The position numbers were made by a program, and so were the translations under genes. Below are positions 25,603 to 33,062 of a stretch of 64,000 nt of DNA, in pieces. Within the stretch, counting starts at the first letter, position 1, and each line of letters opens with the position of its first letter. This DNA is from Trujillonella endophytica (GTDB lineage: Bacteria > Actinomycetota > Actinomycetes > Mycobacteriales > Geodermatophilaceae). The DNA is taken from the NCBI RefSeq assembly GCF_900110555.1, contig NZ_FOEE01000002.1, forward strand, positions 248,001 through 312,000, read 5' to 3'. The notes under the pieces were generated by a model that did no database searches, was not told the DNA's origin, and saw nothing but the letters and a program-made list of their open reading frames with translations.

Positions 25603-25836
25603 ATGGCGGACACGGTGGCGGTGGCGGCAGCAGCCGCCGACGACGACCCGGCCGTGGGCCTGCGTGCCGTCCGGTCGCTCCGGGTGCTGGTGGAGCGGCT
25701 GGAGGCCCTGCAGGTCGCACAGGCCCGGAGTCGGGGCTGGACCTGGGAGCAGATCGCCCACCTGTTGGGCGTGAGCCGCCAGGCCGTGCACAAGAAGCAC
25801 GCGAGCGGTCGCGGGCCGCTCCGGCGGAAGGACTGA
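25603..25836 (+). CDS. Small helix-turn-helix DNA-binding protein
   Basis: A 77-residue protein; an Ala/Asp-rich N terminus is followed by a helix (VRSLRVLVERLEALQVAQAR) and a helix-turn-helix SRGWTWEQIAHLLGVSRQAVHKKHASG. ATG at 25603. It precedes a Clp-N protein by two bases, a pairing I know as common in actinobacteria. It likely represses its own promoter and controls the Clp-N partner. Confidence 0.88.
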   Translation: MADTVAVAAAAADDDPAVGLRAVRSLRVLVERLEALQVAQARSRGWTWEQIAHLLGVSRQAVHKKHASGRGPLRRKD

Positions 25837-25838
25837 GC

Positions 25839-26369
25839 ATGTTCGAGCGATTCAGCCAGGAAGCACGCGCGGCGGTGGTCGGGGCCCGGACGGAGGCCCA
25901 CCGCCTGCACAGCGAGCGCATCGGCACCGAGCACCTGCTCCTCGCCCTCCTCGACCGGCCCACCCCCACCTCCGCCGTGCTCGCCCGGCACGGGCTCACC
26001 CGGGAGGCCGTCACCGCGGCGGTGACCCGGCTGGGCGGCGACCTGGACGCGCAGGCGCTGGGCACCTTCGGCATCGACCTCGACGCCGTGCGGGACCGGG
26101 TGGAGGCCACCTTCGGCCGCGGCGCGCTCGACCGGCGCCCGGGCGACAGCTCCGCCGGCGGGCACCTGCCCTTCGACCGGCAGGCCAAGAAGGTCCTGGA
26201 GCTCTCGCTGCGGGAGACCCTCGCGATGCGGCAGAAGACGATCACCGACGGGCACATCGCCCTCGGCCTGATCCGGGAGGGCCAGGGGCTCGCGACGGCG
26301 GTGATCGCCGACGGCGACGTCGACCGCGCGCAACTGGCCCGGGAGATCAGGACCGCGCTGCTGACCTGA
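25839..26369 (+). CDS. Clp N-terminal domain protein (two Clp_N repeats)
   Basis: A stand-alone relative of the ClpC/ClpB N domain, with MFERFSQEARAAVVGARTEAHRLHSERIGTEHLLLALL (1-40) and the second repeat LPFDRQAKKVLELSLRETLAMRQKTITDGHIALGLI (about 108-148). No ATPase modules are present. Such proteins may modulate Clp substrate choice; that is inference. The start lies two bases after the HTH gene stop, so the two are co-translated. Confidence 0.9.
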   Translation: MFERFSQEARAAVVGARTEAHRLHSERIGTEHLLLALLDRPTPTSAVLARHGLTREAVTAAVTRLGGDLDAQALGTFGIDLDAVRDRVEATFGRGALDRRPGDSSAGGHLPFDRQAKKVLELSLRETLAMRQKTITDGHIALGLIREGQGLATAVIADGDVDRAQLAREIRTALLT

Positions 26370-26419
26370 CCACGGCGGGCGTCCTTCCCCGGATCACTCC
26401 GGTGCGGAAGGCTGCGGGT

Positions 26420-28885
26420 GTGCCACTCGCGCCGGGGGACGTCTTCGCCGGTTACACCATCATCCGACCCCTGGGCACCGGCGGGATGGGCGCGGTGTAC
26501 CTGGCCCGCCACCCACGGTTGCCCCGCACCGACGCGCTCAAGGTGCTGCGGCCCGAGCACTCCGCCGATCCGGACTTCGCTCGCCGCTTCGAGCGGGAGG
26601 CGGACCTGGTGGCACGCCTGGCGCACCGCAACGTCGTCCCCGTGCTCGACCGCGGCGAGCATGCCGGGCAGCTGTGGCTGTCCATGCGCTACGTCGAGGG
26701 GATGGACGCCGAGCAGGCACTCGCCGAGGCCGGCGGGCTGCTGCCGCCGGAGCGGGCCGTGCGCATCGTCACCGGCGTGGCGGCGGCGCTCGACGCCGCC
26801 CACCGCCACTCGCTCGTGCACCGCGACGTGAAGCCGGCGAACGTGCTGCTGGCCCCGGGCGACGACGACGAGCCCGAGCAGGTGTTCCTCACCGACTTCG
26901 GGATCGCCAAAGCGCTCGACGGCGGAACCTCGCTGACCCGCACCGGCATCGTCGTCGCGACCTTCGAGTACGCCTCCCCCGAGCAGTTCGAGGCCAAGCC
27001 GCTGGACCCCCGCTCCGACGTCTACTCGCTGGGCTGCCTGCTGTACCGGCTGATCGCCGGGAGCGTCCCCTTCCCCGGGCACTCGGTGGCCGCGGCGCTG
27101 CACGGCCACCTCGCCCTGCCCCCGCCGCGGCCGACCGCGATGGCCCCGTGGCTGCCCCCCGGCCTGGACGACGTCGTCGTCCGCGCCATGGCGAAGGACC
27201 CGGCCGACCGGTTCCCCACCTGCCGGGCCCTGGCAGTCGCCGCCGTCGCCGCGCTGGACGACCTCCCCCCCGCGCCCGCGCCGCCCTACCGGGTGGCCGT
27301 GTCCACGGGCGGAGTCACCACCGGTCCGGTCCGGACCGACGGGCTGTCGGCCGCCGAGACCGACCGCCTGGTCGCGCTCGTCCGCCGGACCCGCTTCTTC
27401 GGGCTGCCGGCCAGCCTGCCGGTCGACCCCTCCGGCGAGACGACCCGGTCGACGATTCCCGCCCGGCCGGTGACGCTGGAGATCGCCACGGGCGCGGGGG
27501 TGCACCGGGTGAGCGCCGACCTGGCCGACCCGCGCCGCCCCCCGGACCTCGACGAACTCGTCGCCCTCGTCGAGTCGGCCGCCCGGCGCACGGCCGGGGG
27601 GCCGCCGCCTGCGACCACGGTCCATCCACCGGCCGCGGTGACCGTGGTCGGCGCGCCGACCGGCCGGGAGTCCGCCGTGCACCGCACCGGCCCCCTGCCG
27701 CCCCCGCCGCCGGTGTCGGGGGCCGCCTACCTCCCCCGGCCGGCGCCCACTCCTCCGCCGGCGGCCACTCCCCCTCCGGCGGCCCCTCCGACGTACGTCC
27801 CAGCAGCTCCACCGGCTGCCCGACCCCCGGCCGCCCTCCCGTCCGCGCGTCCGTCCCGCCGGAACCGGTGGATCGTCGCGGCGGTGGCCGTCGTCGCCCT
27901 CGCCGGCGCCGGCGGGGCGGTGCTCCTGCTGGACGGCGACGACCCGGGCGACCCGGCGGCCACCGGGAACGGTGCCGGCGCGAGCACCTCCGCCTCCGGG
28001 ACGGCGGAGCCCGTCCTCCCCACCGGCGCCCCCCTGGCCGACGACCTCCTCGTGCAGCCCCGGGACGTCGGCGGGGAGGTGGACCTGCACTCGGTGGACT
28101 CGGCCACCGGGGAGACGGCGAACTTCCTGACGACGGCGGCCGGGCCCGACGTCGATCCGGTGGTCTCGCCGGACCGGCGCACCGTGGTCTACCGGCACGA
28201 GACCAACGGCGGCTCGGAACTGCGCGCCGTCGCGAGCGACGGGACCGGGGACCGGCCGCTGTTCGACCCGCCGCTGGAGAACTGCCCGGAGCCGGGCCGC
28301 CCGGCCTGGAACCCGGCGGACCCGCACCTGCTGGCCCTCACCTGCACCGCCGGGAACACGACGACCCTGCTGCTCGCGGGCCTGGACGGCACGGTGCAGG
28401 AGCTCGACCCCGGCCGGGCGTACATCGGCGACCTCGCGTTCGGCGCGGACGGCACGCGGGTCGTGTACTGGGGCACCGACACCCCCGGCCGGGACGGCGG
28501 CGAGCTTTTCGCACTGCCGATCGACGGCTCGGGTCCCGCCGAGCAGCTGACCGAGTCCGGCCCGGGCATCGACGCCGACCCCTCGGTCTCGCCCGACGGG
28601 ACCCGGATCGCGTTCCGCCGCGAGGCCGAGGACGGGAGCCGGGAGATCTATGTCCTGGCCGTGGACGACGGCAGCCTGACGCGCCTGACCGAGGGCTGGT
28701 TCGAGCAGGACCCGATCTGGTCGCCCGACGGCACGCAGATCGCCTTCAAGAGCAACCGCACCGGCCCGCAGGGAGAGGGAACCGACCACCTGTGGGTGAT
28801 GACCGCCGACGGCGAGGACCTCACCCAGCTCGCCACCGACGACGCCGAGGCCGACGGCTACGCGCCGGCGTGGGGGCGGCGCTGA
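26420..28885 (+). CDS. Transmembrane Ser/Thr protein kinase with emfourin-like domain and extracytoplasmic beta-propeller
   Basis: Kinase domain at residues about 11-280: GTGGMGAVYLA, Lys41 in ALKVLR, HRDVKPANVLL, DFGIAK, YASPEQ. Next, about 295-390, comes LSAAETDRLVALVRRTRFFGLPASLP ... RPVTLEIATGAGVHRVSADL ... LDELVALVESA, similar to emfourin/protealysin-inhibitor-like domains. A Pro-rich linker leads to a membrane helix (484-504, IVAAVAVVALAGAGGAVLLL) and a C-terminal propeller with repeated DGTRIAFRR and SPDGTQIAF (PD40/TolB-like) units. PASTA repeats are absent. GTG at 26420 is preferred because GGAAGG precedes it; a GTG at 26402 is possible. Ligand and targets unknown. Confidence 0.92.
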   Translation: MPLAPGDVFAGYTIIRPLGTGGMGAVYLARHPRLPRTDALKVLRPEHSADPDFARRFEREADLVARLAHRNVVPVLDRGEHAGQLWLSMRYVEGMDAEQALAEAGGLLPPERAVRIVTGVAAALDAAHRHSLVHRDVKPANVLLAPGDDDEPEQVFLTDFGIAKALDGGTSLTRTGIVVATFEYASPEQFEAKPLDPRSDVYSLGCLLYRLIAGSVPFPGHSVAAALHGHLALPPPRPTAMAPWLPPGLDDVVVRAMAKDPADRFPTCRALAVAAVAALDDLPPAPAPPYRVAVSTGGVTTGPVRTDGLSAAETDRLVALVRRTRFFGLPASLPVDPSGETTRSTIPARPVTLEIATGAGVHRVSADLADPRRPPDLDELVALVESAARRTAGGPPPATTVHPPAAVTVVGAPTGRESAVHRTGPLPPPPPVSGAAYLPRPAPTPPPAATPPPAAPPTYVPAAPPAARPPAALPSARPSRRNRWIVAAVAVVALAGAGGAVLLLDGDDPGDPAATGNGAGASTSASGTAEPVLPTGAPLADDLLVQPRDVGGEVDLHSVDSATGETANFLTTAAGPDVDPVVSPDRRTVVYRHETNGGSELRAVASDGTGDRPLFDPPLENCPEPGRPAWNPADPHLLALTCTAGNTTTLLLAGLDGTVQELDPGRAYIGDLAFGADGTRVVYWGTDTPGRDGGELFALPIDGSGPAEQLTESGPGIDADPSVSPDGTRIAFRREAEDGSREIYVLAVDDGSLTRLTEGWFEQDPIWSPDGTQIAFKSNRTGPQGEGTDHLWVMTADGEDLTQLATDDAEADGYAPAWGRR

Positions 28886-28904
28886 GGCTCGGCCGGCGGG
28901 TACC

Positions 28905-29561
28905 TCAGCCGGCGTGGGCGACCCGGGCAGCGATGCGGCCGGCGATCCTCTCGCGGGTCCGCTCGGGGAGCACGGGGACGGCGGGCGCCAGCTCGGGCAG
29001 CCGCTGCTTCTGCGTCGTGTAGGCGCGGAACGCCGTCCCGACGGTGACGCCGTGCGCGGGCCGGTCGATCACCTCGACGTCGTCCCCCGCGCCGATCTCG
29101 CCGGTCTCGAGCACCCGCAGGTAGGCGCCGGGGGCCCCGTGCACGGTGAATCGCCTGACCAGCTGCGGCACGCCCCAGAAGCGCTCGAAGTTGGCGCACG
29201 GGATGCGGCAGTCGGTGACCTGCAGCAGCGCGGTGCCGACCCGCCAGCGCTCGCCGAGGACGGCGCCGGTGAGGTGGAGCCCGGCGGTGCGGAGGTTCTC
29301 GCCGAAGCGCCCCGGCGGCAGCTCCCGGTCGAGCTCCGCGGCCCACCAGTCGGCGTCCTCCTGGGCGTAGGCGTAGAGCGCCTGGCCCTCGCCGCCGTGG
29401 TAGCGGCGGTTGACCTGGACGTCGCCGTCCAGACCGAGCGGGTGGACGGCGACCCGGCCGGGCACCGGCCGCTTGTCGATGCCGGTGCGCTGCGGCTTGC
29501 GCTCGGGGACGGACGGGAGGTCCGTACCCGAGACGCAGACGGCCTCGAGCCGGCCGCTCAC
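28905..29561 (-). CDS. MOSC domain-containing protein
   Basis: A 218-residue protein related to Yii[62 protein letters not shown], and the conserved Cys in [18 protein letters not shown] proteins bind molybdenum cofactor or carry sulfur for it. The ATG overlaps the lepA stop as ATGA, so it is translationally coupled to lepA. Substrate unknown. Confidence 0.91.
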   Translation of the reverse strand: MSGRLEAVCVSGTDLPSVPERKPQRTGIDKRPVPGRVAVHPLGLDGDVQVNRRYHGGEGQALYAYAQEDADWWAAELDRELPPGRFGENLRTAGLHLTGAVLGERWRVGTALLQVTDCRIPCANFERFWGVPQLVRRFTVHGAPGAYLRVLETGEIGAGDDVEVIDRPAHGVTVGTAFRAYTTQKQRLPELAPAVPVLPERTRERIAGRIAARVAHAG

Positions 29562-31387
29562 TTCTTGGAGGCGGTGGACTCGTTGGTGGAGAGCGCGGCC
29601 ACGAAGGCCTCCTGGGGGACCTCGACGCGGCCGACCATCTTCATCCGCTTCTTGCCCTCCTTCTGCTTCTCCAGCAGCTTCCGCTTGCGGGTGATGTCAC
29701 CGCCGTAGCACTTGGCGAGGACGTCCTTGCGGATGGCGCGGACGGTCTCGCGGGCGATCACCCGGGAGCCGACGGCGGCCTGGATGGGCACCTCGAACTG
29801 CTGCCGCGGGATGAGCTCGCGCAGCTTGCCGGCCATCATCACGCCGTAGCTATAGGCCTTGTCCTTGTGCACGATCGCGCTGAAGGCGTCGACGGCCTCG
29901 CCCTGCAGCAGGATGTCGACCTTGACCAGCGAGGACTCCTGCTCGCCGGCCTCGGAGTAGTCGAGGGAGGCGTAGCCGCGGGTCTTGGACTTCAGCGCGT
30001 CGAAGAAGTCGAAGATGATCTCGCCGAGCGGCAGCGTGTAGCGCAGCTCGACGCGGGACTCGCTCAGATAGTCCATGCCCCCCAGCTGGCCGCGGCGGCC
30101 CTGGCAGAGCTCCATGATCGCGCCGGTGTAGTCACTGGGGGCGATGACCGTGGCGTTGACGATCGGCTCGTAGACCTTGTCGATCTTGCCCTCGGGCCAG
30201 TCGCTCGGGTTGGTCACGGTGATCTCGCTGCCGTCCTCCATGACCACGCGGTAGACGACGTTGGGCGCGGTGGAGATGAGGCTGATGCCGGCCTCGCGCT
30301 CCAGCCGCTCGCGGACGATCTCCAGGTGCAGCAGGCCGAGGAAGCCGACGCGGAAGCCGAACCCGAGCGCCGCGGAGGTCTCCGGCTCGTAGGTCAGGGC
30401 GGCGTCGTTGAGCAGCAGCTTGTCCAGCGCCTCGCGCAGCAGCGGGTAGTCGCTGCCGTCGATGGGATAGAGGCCGGAGTAGACCATCGGCTTGGGGTCG
30501 CGGTAGCCGCCGATCGACTCGGTGGCCGGCTTGTGCTGCAGCGTCACGGTGTCGCCGACGCGGGACTGCCGGACGTCCTTCACTCCGGTGATGAAGTAGC
30601 CGACCTCGCCCACGCCGAGGGAGGTCACGGGCTTGGGCTCGGGCGAGATGACACCGATCTCGAGCAGCTCGTGGGTGGCGCCGGTCGACATCATCTTGAT
30701 CTTGTCGCGGGCGGAGATCCGGCCGTCGACCACCCGCACGTAGGTGATGACACCGCGGTAGATGTCGTAGACGGAGTCGAAGATCATCGCGCGCGCGGGC
30801 CCGTCGTCGGCACCCGTGGGCGCCGGGATCTCGGCGACGATGCGGTCGAGGAGCTCCGGCACGCCGACGCCGGTCTTGCCGCTGACCCGCATCACGTCGT
30901 CGGGCTCGCAGCCGATGATGTGCGCGATCTCCTCGGCGTACCGCTCGGGCTGGGCGGCCGGCAGGTCGATCTTGTTGAGCACCGGGATGATCGCGAGGTC
31001 GTTCTCCAACGCCAGGTACAGGTTGGCCAGTGTCTGCGCCTCGATGCCCTGGGCGGCGTCGACGAGGAGCACGGCGCCCTCGCAGGCGGCCAGCGACCGG
31101 GACACCTCGTAGGTGAAGTCGACGTGGCCGGGGGTGTCGATCATGTCGAGCACGTACTCGGTGCCGCCGGCGCTCCACGGCAGGCGCACGTTCTGCGCCT
31201 TGATCGTGATGCCGCGCTCACGCTCGATGTCCATGCGGTCGAGGTACTGGGCGCGCATGTTGCGCCCCTCGACCAGGCCGGTCACTTCCAGCATCCGGTC
31301 GGCCAGCGTCGACTTGCCGTGGTCGATGTGGGCGATGATGCAGAAGTTCCGGATCAGGTCCGGGTCGGTGGCAGCGGGAGTCGTCAC
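29558..31387 (-). CDS. lepA: Translation elongation factor 4 (LepA)
   Basis: Ribosome-associated GTPase. Motifs: [39 protein letters not shown]; the EF4-specific C-terminal domain ends [25 protein letters not shown]. The chosen start, GTG at 31385-31387 ([15 protein letters not shown]), gives the normal 609 residues; the longer open frame lies in the divergent promoter region towards rpsT. Stop overlaps the MOSC start. Confidence 0.97.
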   Translation of the reverse strand: MTTPAATDPDLIRNFCIIAHIDHGKSTLADRMLEVTGLVEGRNMRAQYLDRMDIERERGITIKAQNVRLPWSAGGTEYVLDMIDTPGHVDFTYEVSRSLAACEGAVLLVDAAQGIEAQTLANLYLALENDLAIIPVLNKIDLPAAQPERYAEEIAHIIGCEPDDVMRVSGKTGVGVPELLDRIVAEIPAPTGADDGPARAMIFDSVYDIYRGVITYVRVVDGRISARDKIKMMSTGATHELLEIGVISPEPKPVTSLGVGEVGYFITGVKDVRQSRVGDTVTLQHKPATESIGGYRDPKPMVYSGLYPIDGSDYPLLREALDKLLLNDAALTYEPETSAALGFGFRVGFLGLLHLEIVRERLEREAGISLISTAPNVVYRVVMEDGSEITVTNPSDWPEGKIDKVYEPIVNATVIAPSDYTGAIMELCQGRRGQLGGMDYLSESRVELRYTLPLGEIIFDFFDALKSKTRGYASLDYSEAGEQESSLVKVDILLQGEAVDAFSAIVHKDKAYSYGVMMAGKLRELIPRQQFEVPIQAAVGSRVIARETVRAIRKDVLAKCYGGDITRKRKLLEKQKEGKKRMKMVGRVEVPQEAFVAALSTNESTASKK

Positions 31388-31595
31388 AGTGGGCCCATCG
31401 TCCCATGCCGCCTCCGGAGCGGGAGCGCCTTCCCGGCAGCGCGGCGTGGCCGGGTGCTTTCCGGTGCCCGTGGGCGATGTGGGGCGATCGCCGCGGCGCT
31501 GGTATCTTGGGTGGCCGGTCCGTGATCGCAGGCCTCGAGCCCGCGCGTCCGGACGCATTGTCAGACTCCCTCCAGCGAGACACCGAGGCTCACGC

Positions 31596-31862
31596 GTGGC
31601 GAACATCAAGTCCCAGATCAAGCGGATCAAGACCAACGAGAAGGCGCGTCAGCGCAACGTCGCGGTCAAGTCCGCGCTGAAGACGGCCGTCCGGCGCGTC
31701 CGCTCCGCCGCCGAGGCCGGGGACGCCGCCGCCGCGGCCACCGCCTTCCAGGTCGCCGCGAAGCAGCTCGACAAGGCCGCCAGCAAGGGCGTCATCCACA
31801 AGAACCAGGCCGCCAACCGCAAGTCGGGGCTGGCCAAGCAGGTCGCAGGCCTCCAGGGCTGA
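31596..31862 (+). CDS. rpsT: 30S ribosomal protein S20
   Basis: 88-residue basic protein starting [20 protein letters not shown] and containing [19 protein letters not shown], diagnostic of bS20. Start is GTG at 31596. It is divergent from lepA as in many actinobacteria, and is followed by a strong terminator. Confidence 0.97.
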   Translation: MANIKSQIKRIKTNEKARQRNVAVKSALKTAVRRVRSAAEAGDAAAAATAFQVAAKQLDKAASKGVIHKNQAANRKSGLAKQVAGLQG

Positions 31863-31876
31863 CCTCAGCTCTTCGA

Positions 31877-31911
31877 CGAGCCCCCCTCCCGCCGCGCGGG
31901 AGGGGGGCTCG
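31877..31911. terminator. Bidirectional terminator between rpsT and holA
   Basis: A perfect 16-base-pair stem, CGAGCCCCCCTCCCGC with its complement, and a three-base loop, 14 bases after the rpsT stop. There is no T-run, as is common in high-GC genomes. It separates the convergent rpsT and holA. Confidence 0.85.
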
Positions 31912-31972
31912 ACGCATGTCGGGCCCCGGCCGGACTCCGGTGCGGGCGGACTGCCCGGGCGGACCCCGGTCG

Positions 31973-32079
31973 GGCGGCCGGCCCGGCGGTAGGACGGATC
32001 TCGACGGCGGCCGGCCCGGCGGTGCGCCGGATCTCAACGGCGGCCGGCCCGGCCGGGCGCGGGATCTCAGCGGCGGCCG
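31973..32079. repeat. Three tandem 33-base repeats reaching into the holA 3' end
   Basis: Units begin GGCGGCCGGCCCGG and end GGATCTCAAC or similar: 31973-32005, 32006-32038, 32039-32071, plus a partial GGCGGCCG at 32072. The third unit contains the holA stop codon (TCA, 32067-32069). The array looks like duplication of the end of holA. Confidence 0.8.
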
Positions 32080-33050
32080 CCGGTGGTGGCGCGGATCGCG
32101 AGAAGCCGTCGGACCGCGCGCTCCAGTGCGTAGTCGGCGCTCGCGGCGGCACCCTTGACGTCGGCGTTGAGCTCGGCGGTCACCGCGACGGCCTGCGAGA
32201 GACCGTCGATGCTCCAGCCCCGGGCGTGCTTGAGGCCGTTCTCGGCCTTCCGCTTGGGCCACTTGAAGGTCCGCATCAGCTCGCCGTAGGAGCGGACGTC
32301 GACCCCCTTCGCGCGGGCCGCGGTGCGCACCCCCTCGGCCAGTGCGTCGGCGATGAGCACGTGCGGCACCCCGCCGTTGAGCGCCCAGCGGAGCACCTCG
32401 AGGGAGCCGGCGCCGTCGCCCATCATGACCTTGTCGGCCACCGCGAAGCCGTTGGCCTCGGCCTGGCCGCGGTGGAAGTGCGCGACAGCGTCCACGTCGA
32501 TCGTGCCGCCGAAGTCGGAGACCAGCTGGCTCGCGGCCGACGACAGTTCCCGCAGGTCGTGCCCCACGGCCTCCACGAGGGCGAGGACGGCGTCGGCGGT
32601 GATCCGGCCGCCGGCCAGCCGCACCTCGTTGCGAACGAAGCCGCCGAGCTCGTTCGGCCAGATCTTGGGGCACTCGTCGACGGCCGCCCCGGCGGCCTTG
32701 AATGCCTTGAGCAGGGCCTCGTTGCGCTTTCCGCCGTGGTGCACCACGACGAGCGTCAGGTCGGGGTCCGGAACCTTGGCGTAGCCGGTGAGCGCGTCGC
32801 ACAACGCACCGGCGGCCTCGTGCACGCCGAGGACGACGACGAGCCGGTGCCCGCCGAACAGCGAGGGCGCCAGCACGTCGGCCAGGTCGCCGAGGGGCAG
32901 GCCTGCTGCGGTCAGGTCGTGCTGCTCGAGGTCGGGGTGGCGGGCGAGCGCGGCGGCGCGGACGGCGGACACTGCGCGGCTGCGCAGCAGCTCCTCCTCC
33001 CCCACGACGACCCGCAGGTGCGACGTCGGGGCGGGGGGTGCAGCGGCCAC
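32067..33050 (-). CDS. holA: DNA polymerase III subunit delta
   Basis: Clamp-loader delta subunit, 327 residues. VVVGEEELLRSRAVSAVRAA, the AAA-like FGGHRLVVVLGVHEA region, and the C-terminal KWPKRKAENGLKHARGWSIDGLSQAVAVTAELNADVKG with YALERAVRRLL are typical of actinobacterial HolA. GTG start at 33050, 12 bases after comEC. Walker motifs are absent, as expected for delta. Confidence 0.92.
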   Translation of the reverse strand: MAAAPPAPTSHLRVVVGEEELLRSRAVSAVRAAALARHPDLEQHDLTAAGLPLGDLADVLAPSLFGGHRLVVVLGVHEAAGALCDALTGYAKVPDPDLTLVVVHHGGKRNEALLKAFKAAGAAVDECPKIWPNELGGFVRNEVRLAGGRITADAVLALVEAVGHDLRELSSAASQLVSDFGGTIDVDAVAHFHRGQAEANGFAVADKVMMGDGAGSLEVLRWALNGGVPHVLIADALAEGVRTAARAKGVDVRSYGELMRTFKWPKRKAENGLKHARGWSIDGLSQAVAVTAELNADVKGAAASADYALERAVRRLLAIRATTGGRR

Positions 33051-33062
33051 CCCGGCATGGTG

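Noticed and set aside
31388-31636. N-terminal extension of LepA up to 31636
   Set aside because: The extra 83 codons lie in the divergent lepA-rpsT promoter region and overlap the rpsT start; LepA normally begins close to the GTG at 31387.
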